Assembly: GCA_016802295.1 (NCBI GenBank)
Contig: JAESIW010000200.1
Span: 3,250,048-3,314,047 of the forward strand
Source of the DNA: Brachionus rotundiformis
Lineage: Eukaryota > Rotifera > Eurotatoria > Ploima > Brachionidae
Direction: 5' to 3'
DNA length: 64,000 nucleotides
In this document: in pieces, positions 1 through 10,711 of the stretch
How positions within the stretch are numbered: position 1 is the first letter of the stretch
How the letters are laid out: each line of letters starts with the position of its first letter
The notes under the pieces: model-generated
What the model was told of the DNA's origin: nothing
Seen by the model: only the letters and a program-made list of their open reading frames with translations
Databases searched by the model: none
Translations under genes and position numbers: made by a program

Positions 1-2
1 AA

Positions 3-71
3 AAGCATCCTGGACGATCAGCAGTAACTAAGAGTATTAAAATCGCTCAATTAAATAAAGGAATGATTTAA
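3..71 (+). CDS. possible 3' end of an upstream gene (partial)
   Basis: Frame 3 is open from the window edge to a TAA at 69-71 and encodes about 22 residues ending in LNKGMI. It uses more G/C-containing codons than the DNA that follows. It may be the last codons of a gene whose body lies left of the window. It is too short to identify and could be chance. Confidence 0.25.
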   Translation, partial: KHPGRSAVTKSIKIAQLNKGMI

Positions 72-1357
72 GCAAACGATGAACTTGAGTCGAAATCGAA
101 AACAATGATCCTGTGGTTTACAAGAAGCGAAAAGCTTTTACATAATGTTGTTTTTTTCATTTATATATTTATGTTATCTATGTATTTTTTTTATTTTCTT
201 TAATTTTCTTCAATCTTTCCCATGTCATTTGTGACAATTTATTTTTTATGTGATATCAAATTAAGCATTTCGATTTTTGATATAACAAACAGTTTTTTTC
301 TATTAACCCATTAGTTTATATATTTAATATATGCTTGGCAATTTTGGTTAACTTTCTCTTCAACCATAAAAAAAGTGTTTGTTTATAGTGTTTTTTGTTA
401 ACGTAAAGCGAGTACAAAGATTTGAATTAATTTTAAAAAATTTAAAAAAATCTTAAAAAACTAAAAATATTGTTTTATAGATTTCTTTCTTACATTTAAA
501 AATTAAATTCCCAAGCTACTTTTCTAAAACAAATAAAGTAAAGGAAATATAATGAGTTGTAGTTAAAACTATCCTGCTCCTTTAGCTTCATATGGCTACT
601 GCTTTGATTATCATATGTTAATCATATGATTACTGAATTTTTTAAAAGAATTTTTTTCAGTCTTTCCCATTTCAACATTTTAATTTAAAGTTTATTTTTA
701 TTTTTGTAATTTTAAATTTAAGTTCTCAAACTTAAAAAAAAATTTCTTTTTGATCTAATTTCATTTTTTGTTAACGTTTTAAATAGTAATTATTATAATA
801 GTAAAAATTATACAAAATCTGGTAGAATGATAAAATTTAAGAATATCAACTGAGAATGAATGAATTTTTAATTATTTTAATTAAATTTTTGTAAAAAAAT
901 TAAAAGCAAATTGAATGGAATTTAATGAAGGTGCCTTTTAGTTTGTTTATTTAGCATAAATTTGGCTTCAGTAAATGAATGTTCTAATGTCTGTATCTTT
1001 TGATTGAATTTAAAAAAAATAGAAAAAAATCAAAATCAAAATTCTTTATTTTAAACTTAAGGTAAATTATTCTGCAATTATAATTAAAATGAAAACAAAA
1101 CTAGCTAGGCATTTCTAAATTAAAAATTCTCTTTCCATTAAGGTAACTTTTACAGCTTAGAAGTAACCGATGTTCCATCAAATTTACTCCATTGTAAAAA
1201 ATTCTATAAAATAAAAAAAAAGTATTTCTACATACACAACTAAAAACAATCATCGATATCTAATTTTAAATCACTTTTGTAAACAAAAATTAGTAATTAT
1301 TTGTAAAATTTGTTTGAGTGTTTAAATCACTAAACTTTTTGATAAAAAAACCAAACA
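72..1357. other. AT-rich intergenic DNA, nothing recognised
   Basis: Long A and T runs with frequent stops in all frames. No repeat, RNA gene or coding-like stretch was seen, apart from some coding-like codons at about 72-140 just after the possible gene end. Confidence 0.5.
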
Positions 1358-2536
1358 ATGTTCCATTGTGATAATATATGCTCACGAATAGACACACTAT
1401 TTTCTTCAATCGATGGACTCATTGTCCAAACAAAAACTCTACTCAGCAGCAGCAATTTTGAACATATTTGTTTAACCTCTTTTCAGGATACAATTGACCG
1501 AAAACTAGAGGAGTCTAGAGATGATATGGTTAATAAATTAAAAAAGCATTTAAATAAAAGCCTAAAATCAGGAGATAAAGTTATTTATGTGCCAAAAGAA
1601 AACTTTATTGACTGCAAGATTTTGCTCAAACTAATCGATTTCAGCTTTTCGACAAATCATTGGGATCTGAAGCTTCAAAATATAGACTTTTTTATCAATA
1701 GTTCAAGCTTTCATGAAAATAACAAGAATAAATTTTACACTCAAGCAAAACCAAGCATTTTCTTCACTCCAAAAACTCAGAAGCTTATTTTGTCCAAAGA
1801 TGTTCATTTAAATTTGGTAGAAAATAGATTTAAACAGCTGGAGTTTCAAGTTGTCAAAAATAACCATGTTGTTTTGGTAACTGAAAGTTGGAATCTGAAA
1901 TTTTATCAAACATATCAAATTTTGTCGCACAATTTCTATATTCTTTTGCTAATTAAAGACGAATACCAATCAAGACTCCTGTTGTATTATTACGACAAGG
2001 ACAAGAATGATATTTTGGTTGTTAAACAAAGAACATTGGATCTTAAATTAAAGATACATTTGATGAATAGGTTTGAAATTATATTTTTGATTAGTGATGC
2101 TTTTTATAGATATATTATTTTCGATTTTAACTTGGAATTTGTTGAATTTTTCGGACAAAGTATAAGCCCAAGTGAAATGTTTTACATTAACGAAACATGG
2201 AGCCTAATTCAGCTATCATTCAACAAAGCTTTTATATATGCTTATAATTACAATAAGTCAAAGCATTATATAAAAATAATCAATAGATTTAGTGGTCACA
2301 CTATGAGGAATATTTATTTTGAAAAAACTCCAAGGTTTAATCAAATTAGAATGGACTCGAGTTTTAGACTATTGGTGAAAATAAATGAAAAGAGACTTGC
2401 CTATTTAGACTCAGGAGGAAATTATTTATTTAATTTAAAATCCAGTCTAATCGATAAATTTAAAAACATTGATCTTGTATCTAACGAGTTTATTTATTTT
2501 TATAATATACCTAATGTTGTTTCGTGCATTGCGTAA
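1358..2536 (+). CDS. hypothetical protein, coiled-coil head and propeller-like body
   Basis: Intronless ORF of 392 residues from the first ATG. Residues 1-75 are charged and likely helical (CDNICSRIDTLFSSIDGLI, then EESRDDMVNKLKKH), suggesting a coiled coil. From about residue 130 to the end the protein is a run of short hydrophobic strands separated by polar turns, with recurring F/W/Y and D/N positions, as in a beta-propeller. It has no signal peptide or membrane helix and no catalytic motif I recognise. Proteins with a helical head and a C-terminal NHL/WD-like propeller are common in TRIM-type families, but no RING or B-box is visible here. Function unknown. It is a credible gene because of its length and because the ORF is surrounded by stop-rich DNA. 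Confidence 0.7.
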   Translation: MFHCDNICSRIDTLFSSIDGLIVQTKTLLSSSNFEHICLTSFQDTIDRKLEESRDDMVNKLKKHLNKSLKSGDKVIYVPKENFIDCKILLKLIDFSFSTNHWDLKLQNIDFFINSSSFHENNKNKFYTQAKPSIFFTPKTQKLILSKDVHLNLVENRFKQLEFQVVKNNHVVLVTESWNLKFYQTYQILSHNFYILLLIKDEYQSRLLLYYYDKDKNDILVVKQRTLDLKLKIHLMNRFEIIFLISDAFYRYIIFDFNLEFVEFFGQSISPSEMFYINETWSLIQLSFNKAFIYAYNYNKSKHYIKIINRFSGHTMRNIYFEKTPRFNQIRMDSSFRLLVKINEKRLAYLDSGGNYLFNLKSSLIDKFKNIDLVSNEFIYFYNIPNVVSCIA

Positions 2537-2773
2537 TAAAATATTCATACTTTAATATATTTAAAAATAGATAGATGAATTTGGTTAAAAGAAAAATTAT
2601 TAACTTGTAAATTTATTAAATATAAAATAAAAAAATTAAAAACATAAGATTAAAAAAAAACAATAATTTAAAAACAATTAAGACAGTGTGAAATTCTAAG
2701 TCAGATTTTGATTGTAAATAGACTACTTGATGATTTTTAAAATAAATTATAAAAGATAAAAATAAAAATTTAA

Positions 2774-4748
2774 TTATCCATTAGCTAAAAATTTATAAGA
2801 GAAACCAGTTTGATAAATTGCGCTACCAATTTGAATTTCAAAATTAACTATTTTTGGGTAATTTAATTTTAAAATTGGAGTAAGACATTTAAGTTCACCT
2901 ATCCCCACCATTTGGGCCTCTATTCTTATATCATTAAACAAACAGAAAACATTTTGGCATACGGCTTTTTCAAATCCTATCCCAAAAATACTCAATTCTA
3001 CATGCTTATTTGCTGGTCCGAACGATGGTAACAAGTTTGAAACATTAAAATTAAGAAAAGCCGATTTAACTTTAGCCATAAAGCACACACTATTATAGCT
3101 TTCTTCAATAAACTTGTCCCATTCATTTTGAAATTTTTCAAGTCCAACTTGTTTTATTTCCTCAGGAATTGAACTATACTTGATGGAATTTTTTGCTATT
3201 GTTTTCAAATCGGACAAATCTAGACCCCATGCCATATAAGCTAAATAATAATCCACTGTTAACTCATTGTAGCCAAAGCTTCCCGGATCATCTCCAGCCA
3301 AAACAATTGGTATTCCACTTCTGAAAAAATTTATTGCCGGATGATTTCTCAAATCGGAAACATATCCTTTTTTATTTAAATTAAAAAATAAACCACATAA
3401 ATAAAATTTTGTTTTATTTTCAAAAATTAATTTTGCTTGCTTTACCTAGAATCTGGTTACTTGCTGGACAAGCTTCAATGGCTATTTCTCTTTCTATTAA
3501 ATATTTATACAATTTGGGATGCTTGATTAGGCCAATGCCATGTCCTACACGGCTAGTTCTCAGGATAATTGAGTCGTAGATATTGTTCAAGGTGGATACT
3601 GCGTCGCCAAACTGTGCCGGCTCCATGTCATCAGGCCAATTTGTCTCTGCTGTATGAAATATCAAATTAAAAGTACCATTACTTGACTGGCTGTAATTAA
3701 ACCCTCTCATTAGAGTATCACTATGAAACAAAAGCGTGTGACCTTGGTCTTCTTCACCAACCAGATCAAATCCGCGAATCATTTGTGGAAATTTCGATTG
3801 AATTTTCAAGCTTGTCTCCAAAGCTGATTCAATATTACTTTTTGATTGAATTCTTGATCCGTATATAACAAACACAAAGTCGATTAGCTTTGGATTATCC
3901 TTAATATAGCTTTGTTTGAATTCAATGAGCATTTCAAGCTCTTTCTCCGCAGGAATCAACACTTTGTCCAAATTATCATCAACATAGTACAGACTACCAA
4001 AATTTGATCGTCTAAACTCAACCAGTTGCACATTTTCTTCCAACGATAGGTCCAAGCATGCTTTTATGTAGTCGAATCTGGTTCGATTGTATTTTGTCAA
4101 ATCTGAGTAAAAGCCAAAAACACCATATTTATTTGCTGCTTGCCATCTACCTTTCGAGTCTGTTGGATAAATTTTCTCATCAAGACCATTCAAAATTCCT
4201 GTAAGCGTTGTTTTTTCGACTATTTTATCGATTGTCCAATTTGAGCCTTTCACTGGTAGCCAGCCTTTTGGAGCCTCTTTGGCAAAATAGCTCAAAAAAT
4301 GGCTTGTACATTTGCACTCAGACGGATCTGGCAAACAATCAGGATTGCTTTCTTTGTCGCATATATGTAGCCAGCTAAACTCCGGTTCTCGGCTAAACAC
4401 AATCTCCAGAAATTTCTTTCTATTCAACATTTGAAATTCGTGAATGTGCAAATTGCCACCTTTGGGCAATTTTTGTAAAAATTTGTAAATATTCCTCGAT
4501 GTTATGTTAGCCAATTCGGTCTCAATCGGTCGAGATGGAAAAAAATAGCTTGCTGTATCACCAAATTCGTCAAATTTCAGCTTTTCCATGTAAATATTAA
4601 CAAATCGTTCCTTGTCATTTAGATCTAATTTTTTGTCGGTCAGGTTATTTCTGGCAACCATGTAAGCATATTGGTTAAAAGGTAATGGAAGACCGAATGT
4701 TCGATTAACAATTTGAAATAAAAAAACAAAATTAATTAACTTGAGCAT
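2774..4748 (-). CDS. ADGF: ADGF/ADA2-type secreted adenosine deaminase with IPT-like tail, copy A
   Basis: Two exons, 4748-3446 and 3366-2774, joined by a 79-bp GT..AG intron, give 631 residues. The family hydrolyses extracellular adenosine to inosine. Residues 1-19 form a signal peptide. The zinc and catalytic motifs are present in order: LHIH (H101, H103), FHTAET (H365, E368), RVGHG (H403), ACPASNQILG, then DLRNHP and GDDPGSFGY (D460, D461) encoded by exon 2. The usual HAGET is HTAET here, with Ala for Gly, although His and Glu are kept. After the deaminase fold, from about residue 530, comes an extension with IPT/TIG character: GFGxGFE-like turn, CLFND and KCLTP. ADA2 proteins are usually about 500 residues. 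Unlike copy B it ends in FSYKFLANG with no hydrophobic tail, so it is probably a soluble secreted enzyme. Confidence 0.9.
3095..4673 (-). repeat. inverted near-identical core shared with the second ADGF gene
   Basis: This stretch is nearly identical, in reverse complement, to 10787-12367. It covers most of exon 1, the intron and the first 272 nt of exon 2. I noticed only a few substitutions (for example Ile/Val after ITSRN) and a 2-nt intron length difference. Identity stops abruptly at both ends, inside coding sequence. Confidence 0.9.
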
Positions 4749-6424
4749 TAGTTATCTTTGAAAAATAGATTTTAAACTCATTTTAAAATAATCCCTTTCC
4801 TACTATACTAATTTTCAAGTACTAATCTTTTGTAAGTATTTTGCTTTTAATTTTAATAAATTTAATGTTAAACATATTTTTAAACTAGTTTCTTAGACTC
4901 ACTTTTTCTTTTTTTTTACTTTCTTCAAACATTTCTTCATATTTTATAAGATTGTTTCTAAAGAAAAATTTCTCTAGACTTCTTGTTGAAAATTAAAAAT
5001 GAGTGAGAGCTTGCTAGATTTATAATAATAATAATACAAAATATCTATCTAAAATTTATAGCTTTATAATTCAAAGATGTAATAAACTTTTCATTTTTTA
5101 ATTGTTTTGAATTAATTTTTCTGGCTTTCATGTAAAAATGTTTATTAGAACTTCATAAAAATAATTAGTATATTTTTTTAATAATGAAATTTATTTTTAA
5201 TACTTAATTATATTTATTACGTTTTGGATTTAAATTTTGGATTAAAAATTCTCAAAAAATTTTGAATGCAAATATTAAGACCTTTGACAAAATTCACATT
5301 ATTAAATTTAATTAAATAATTAGTGATATTACCTTAAAGTATTAGCCTGATAAATTAAACAAATTTTAAATACACACCAAAAAAAATATTAATGTTTATA
5401 AAACTATTTACATTTGAAAGTTTTAAGTTATTTATCTCATATCTAAGGATATAATTTTAAATCATTATAAAAGGTAGAGTATATAAATTTGTTTAGCATT
5501 TTTCCAACAAAAATTGAATGATTTTTCTCTATATTCGTTGAGTTTTTGTTTTCGATAACAATCAATTTTCTAAGAAATTCCATTTTTAAATTTCTAATAT
5601 GCTCTATAATTTGATAAGATCAGAAAGCCTTTATGAATATAAATTGAGGTAAAAAAAAAATATTAGCTTTAACTTTTAATTACAGTCTTCTAAGTTACAT
5701 CCCATTATTTTATTGATCTTGAAGCATTTTTAGATAATATTCAAACGTTTGCAAAAAACCGATTTAAATTTAAAAAGTATAATTAGTTTGATTTGATATC
5801 TACCAAAACATTTTGTACATTTTATCACGTAATTTGAGTCCAGTTTTGACCTGTTTTTAAATTTAAGTTTTGTCATTGTCAGGATTGGAATAAATAATTT
5901 CAAAAAAGAATTTTCTTTAAGTTAATTGAATTTAGATTGATTATAAATTTTTTTGTAAATATAAAGTAAAACGATTTTATTTTTTCAATTCAAAATTTTT
6001 TCGAATTTATTTTTTTGGATAAAATTTGTCTAATTAACAAAAATATAAACACAGATAGGAATTTAAAATGATAATATACTAATTGGATAAAATTATATGA
6101 TGATTTTTAGAATTTTGTTTACAAATTAAAAATATGTTGTTTGTACAAATTGTTAAATTATTTGTTTCAAATCGATACTAAGTTATCATAATATATGTAA
6201 GTTCATAATTTTGTAAAAACTATTGAAATTTTTGGTTTGTAATTTAAAAAAAAATTCCTTTTTATATAAACATTAGATCTTATCATAAAAAACATCGTTT
6301 CTAATTTAGAATCATCAAGATATTTTCCAACAAAAAATATTTGTATTTTTTATTATTCAATTAAATTTAATTTTTTTAGGTAATTATCCAAAAAAACAGA
6401 AATTTATAAAAACATTTTAAATAA
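4749..6424. other. AT-rich intergenic DNA, nothing recognised
   Basis: About 1.7 kb upstream of ADGF copy A and downstream of the ankyrin gene. It holds only low-complexity A/T sequence, including a short ATA run near 5025. No coding-like or structured element was seen. Confidence 0.5.
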
Positions 6425-8157
6425 TTAAAAAGATGTTTTGTACAAATTGGCCTCCGAATTGTCTTCATTTAATGAACCCAATGAAATAAATTTCTTCTTT
6501 AATTCACAAGACTGTTGATTAATTTCATTCATTAAATTATTGTCTTTCTCAGATTGCTTCATTTTTTTCATAGTTATTTTTCTAAATTTATAAAAAGAAT
6601 TTAACAGATAAACACATGACTCATTTGTCTTGCCATAATCGCTTGCTGAATTTCCATTTCTATCTTTAATTTCGATAATCGCATCATAATCAAGCAGTAT
6701 TTTGATAAGGTTGACTTTATTTTTCAAGCAAGCCAACATTAATGGAGTTTGATTAAGCTCAGTTCCGGCTTGATTTACAAAATTTCTCATTCTCTTATCA
6801 CATACATGGATAAGGTCACTAGAATTACTTTCATACATGGACTCATATTTTTGAAGCAAGTTTGACATTAAAAGCATCGTGATTCCAAAGGTATTTTCAT
6901 TATTGTCGCTCAAAGCAAGCCAATGTAAACAATTGAAGCCATTTTTGGACTTGAGTTCCAAATCAATTGATTTAGACTGAAGCAAAGCGCTTACCACCTC
7001 AAGCTTGGACATATGACAGGCCATGTGCAGAGGTGTAATCTTCGATATTGGGTCACATTGATTTACATTACAACCATTTTTTATTAATAAATTAATTGCT
7101 GTAATGTTTTTATTGTAAACGGCGACATGCAATGGACTTACATATCTGACGAACTCAAAGCCCGGCATCCTTGTAACTCTATTAACCTAAAACCATCAAA
7201 CATTATTACAAATATTATATATTATTAATATGGATCAAGAATTTTTGAAATTCATTTATGGACCTGAAAATCAGCACTCAGCTCTCTTTCTCTTGGAAAA
7301 ATTATATGCCATGCTTTTATAACTGTCTCTAAGTTATTGGCATTTGTAGTTACCTTTTTCGACTAAGTATATTTATGAACAAGAAAGTTATCTTATATTA
7401 TATTAGGCTACTGTTTTAATTTTCAAAAAATTCTTCCACTTTTAAAAGTAATAAAATTCTAGTAACTAAAATAAATTGAATTTACTTTTGCCAAAATGTT
7501 TACATCAGCGCCATTTTTAATTAAGGATTCAATCATTTCAACCATTGTCCCTGAGTCGATCGGCTTTTGATTGGCTTTGACATGGTTTAAACAAATATTC
7601 CTTAAATCTGAATTAGTTTCAGATCCGATTGAGTGAATGGCCGAATCCATTGATGCATAGATACGCATTCTCTTACTCAATCGTTTGGTAATCAAATTAT
7701 TCTGAGAACAATGCTTTTTCGTATTTAATACATCTTCGCTTTTATTCGAGAGAAGACTATTTTGCATCCCAGAGTTAGTATTTAAGTTTAGTTGATCCAC
7801 AGATTTGGACCTTGATTTTAACCGGAAAGTGGCATCTGTTTTCTTAAGATCAAAAGGTGATGTAAGACAACATATATGTAATGGAGAAAAAAGAGTAAAT
7901 TCATTAGGCTTATTTGGATCCACATTCAATTCTTTGAGTAGATAGAGGAAGCTTTTCAATTGACGAGCTTCAATTGAAAGTATGAGCGGCGTATTACCAT
8001 ATGTGTCAATGCTTAAGTTCATCAGATTGGAAGCGCTGTCTTTCTTGACATAGTTCTGCAATTCATACTTTAATTTATCCAATTCAGAGCTCTCGATTGC
8101 TTTGCGAATACGACTAACCTTGTTATCAAAATAGTAGGAGCAAAAAATCGACCCCAT
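6425..8157 (-). CDS. ankyrin-repeat protein, possibly N-myristoylated
   Basis: Two exons, 8157-7486 and 7186-6425, separated by a 299-bp phase-0 intron (GTAAAT..TTTTAG), encode 477 residues. The junction reads NGADVNILAK then VNRVTRMPGF, keeping the ankyrin register. Ankyrin repeats are visible at about 52-85 (YGNTPLILSIEA), 90-105 (FSPLHICCL), 205-224 (IKNGADVNI), then in exon 2 SPLHVAVYNKN, ITPLHMACHMSK, NGFNCLHWLAL and QTPLMLACLKNK. A low-complexity Ser-rich linker lies between the early repeats. The N-terminus MGSIFCS has Gly2 and Cys6, as in myristoylated and palmitoylated proteins, so membrane tethering is possible. No enzymatic domain is visible. It is probably a scaffold or adaptor. 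It lies between the two inverted ADGF copies. Confidence 0.8.
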
Positions 8158-9715
8158 TGTCTAAAATCTAAATTAAAGAAAAAATTTTTCTAATCCAAAA
8201 TTTGTTTAAAATCATTTATATGATCACAAAGTATCTTTAGATAAATTAGTTTTTCTGACTGAATGGAATTTAAGAGCAAAAGAAATATTTTTTTGAAAAA
8301 TTTATTTCTTTTTAAAAATTGAGGAGACAATTTTTCTTGTTTTTAGCTTTGCCCATCAAAATTAATGATCTATGAAGTTGAAAACGCGTAGCTATTTATA
8401 TTTATATATCTATTGAAATCTTGTTCTGCATTGGCCAGTATTTTTTGTTCCTTACTCAATTAAAATCTATTCATTGGAAACTAGATAGTTTAAAAAAATT
8501 TATTATATTTTCCAAGGAGCCTTTAGTGAATGTCAAAATATTTTTTTAACACTTAATTTCGACGTGAGAACATTAGAAAACTATGCGAATTTTTTGTTAC
8601 AAAAAACATACAAAAATTAATTAAATCTTAAAATATTTTTTACTTCGAGCTAAACTTTTTGTGATTTTTAAAAGGTATTTAATCACTTTTAAACAATATT
8701 CAGATAATGATCAAAATCTAACGAACAAACTAAGATATTGGAATAAATAACTCATTTCTACAAAGAAAATCTAAATCAAGTTAAACTAAAATATTAAATA
8801 AAATATAAAAATTTAAAAGTGAAACAAAAGTTTATCTTTTTTGCTTGGTTAAACAGAAAAATTGATATTTTTAGATTTAAATTGCGATTTCAAATAGAAG
8901 CTAATGAAAACGGAATTGATGCTAGATTTTATTGCACCATTTTTAATTTAAAGTTGGTAAAAAATTTGGACTCGAAAATTCAAACTTAATTACAAATTAA
9001 CAAGAAAAACAAACTTGAATTTAAGACTTAATTTAGAGCCTAGATATTTTAAAAAATGATCAAAAAAATTTTAAATGCTTTGACTTGACTTTTGTTAAAT
9101 GTTTAGATATAAATATAAATGCGCAGAAATTTAAATGTCACGATTTTTGACCTATTTCATAATAGAAATGAACTATTATAAATAAAATAGAACAATCATT
9201 TAATAAAAAACAAATTTTGATTGATAATTGTATAATCTTATTTAAAATCACTTTTATCAAAAATAAAAATTCTAGTAGTTTACGTAAAATAAATCGTTTT
9301 AAACTAAACTTCAAAAAAGATTTTTGTTTCAAAGAAACAAGTTAAATTTAAATATTTTCAATGATGTATATTTATTAAATTTATATGTATATTTAGTAAA
9401 TTAAAAAATTCCAAAGGTTTGTATATATTCTAAAAACAATCTTCTTAGTTTTTATCAACTATCTATTCTAAACAAGTAATTCTCATCAAATCATGTTTTA
9501 ATATAATCAATTTTATTAGAAAATTATTTATGTTAAAGAATTTTATTCTTGACCAAAGTTGTTTAAAAACAAAGTTGGCAAGATTTCGATTAGTGTTTTG
9601 CAGAAAATTATAATTATGAGCGCAAGTGAATAAAAGATTAAAAGAATTCATTAACCAAGTGAACATTTGCAAAATATAACTATCTTAGTGTCGAAAACTC
9701 ACAGTTCAATGAATT
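8158..9715. other. AT-rich intergenic DNA
   Basis: No gene recognised. Short open frames here (for example minus strand 9463-9672 and 9138-9332) are made almost entirely of codons expected from A/T-rich noise. Confidence 0.45.
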
Positions 9716-10171
9716 CTATCGATTTTCGTGTTTTGGGCACATGGTATACATGCCATCTTGATCATGATACAAAACAAATTGTTTAAAAATGATGTCATTT
9801 TTTTCCATTACGTGCTGAAGTTTTGTATAATATTTCAGAATTCCTGCTTTTTTTTAGACATACACAAACCTAAAATCTAGCAGATAAGTTATTTAAATAA
9901 AAAAAAACAAAATTAAAACTTAAGAGGTTTCAATTTTTTTAATTTTGAAGAAAAATATTCAAAATTTTTATTATTAAAGGTTAAATTTTATTATTATGTA
10001 GATATTTTTGGTAGATTATGTTGGCGTTTTCATGCTGGTGGTCTTATTACCAGTCTCATACAATGCCATGCAATTGTCAGATAAAGGTACTCAATTAACT
10101 GATTTAAATTTTAGAATACATTAAAATAAAATTTTTTAATCTGTTTAGATCAATTTAGCAGGATCATTTAA
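9716..10171. other. orphan coding-like segments, possible remnant exons
   Basis: Two stretches look coding but connect to nothing. On the minus strand 9868-9716 follows a TTTTAG acceptor and encodes about 50 residues, with the run HDQDGMYTMCPKHENR just before a stop. On the plus strand 10002-10086 follows an AG, encodes VDYVGVFMLVVLLPVSYNAM, ends at a GT donor and can splice in frame to 10149-10171, which ends in a stop. The same 10.0-10.1 kb DNA also reads SDNCMALYETGNKTTS on the minus strand, so strand is uncertain. They could be remains of a gene or a mobile element. Confidence 0.25.
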
Positions 10172-10711
10172 TAAATAAGTTTTTAAAAAAAATAATTGAA
10201 ATTGAACTGTGGTCCAGATTGATTGAATTCAAATATCTTTCCAAATGAATGCTAAGAGTAAAACATGTCTACTGAGCAAAAGGTTGTCTATCTAACCATT
10301 ATTTTATTATATTCCACAAATAATAATTAGATAAAATTATTAAAATAATTGAAATTATGAAAAACCAAAATTAAAAGAAATTATTGTTATAATTTTGATT
10401 TTTTTAAAAATGAATAACTTATCATTCAAAGAAAATTTTGATAAATTTTGAAATAATAAATTAAAAATTGATGAATTGTTTTACAAAAATAAACAGTGAT
10501 AATTAAGTGAATAAATTGATAAGATAAAAAATTAAAAAGAATAAAAGAATTAAAAAAAAACTCGAAAATAAAAAAATGAAAGAAAAAATTCTTCTGTAAC
10601 TTATGATAAAAAGTTTAATTTTAAATAATGATATCATATCTATAAAACTGATAAAGTAAAAAAGTAAAAAATTAATGTTTATATGATTTTAGTTAATTTT
10701 TCTATTTGAAA
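10172..10711. other. AT-rich DNA upstream of ADGF copy B
   Basis: A/T-rich, with many AAAA/TTTT tracts. Presumably contains the promoter of the ADGF gene starting at 10712, but no distinct element could be read. Confidence 0.4.

Noticed and set aside
9463..9672. 69-codon minus-strand frame
   Set aside because: Dominated by Phe, Leu, Ile, Asn and Lys as expected for random A/T-rich DNA; no motif.
10706..10711. Start of ADGF copy B at TTG 10706
   Set aside because: Animal nuclear genes start with ATG; the ATG at 10712 begins a complete signal peptide. The same reasoning moved the GPCR start to 14747 and the last DEG/ENaC start to 55666.
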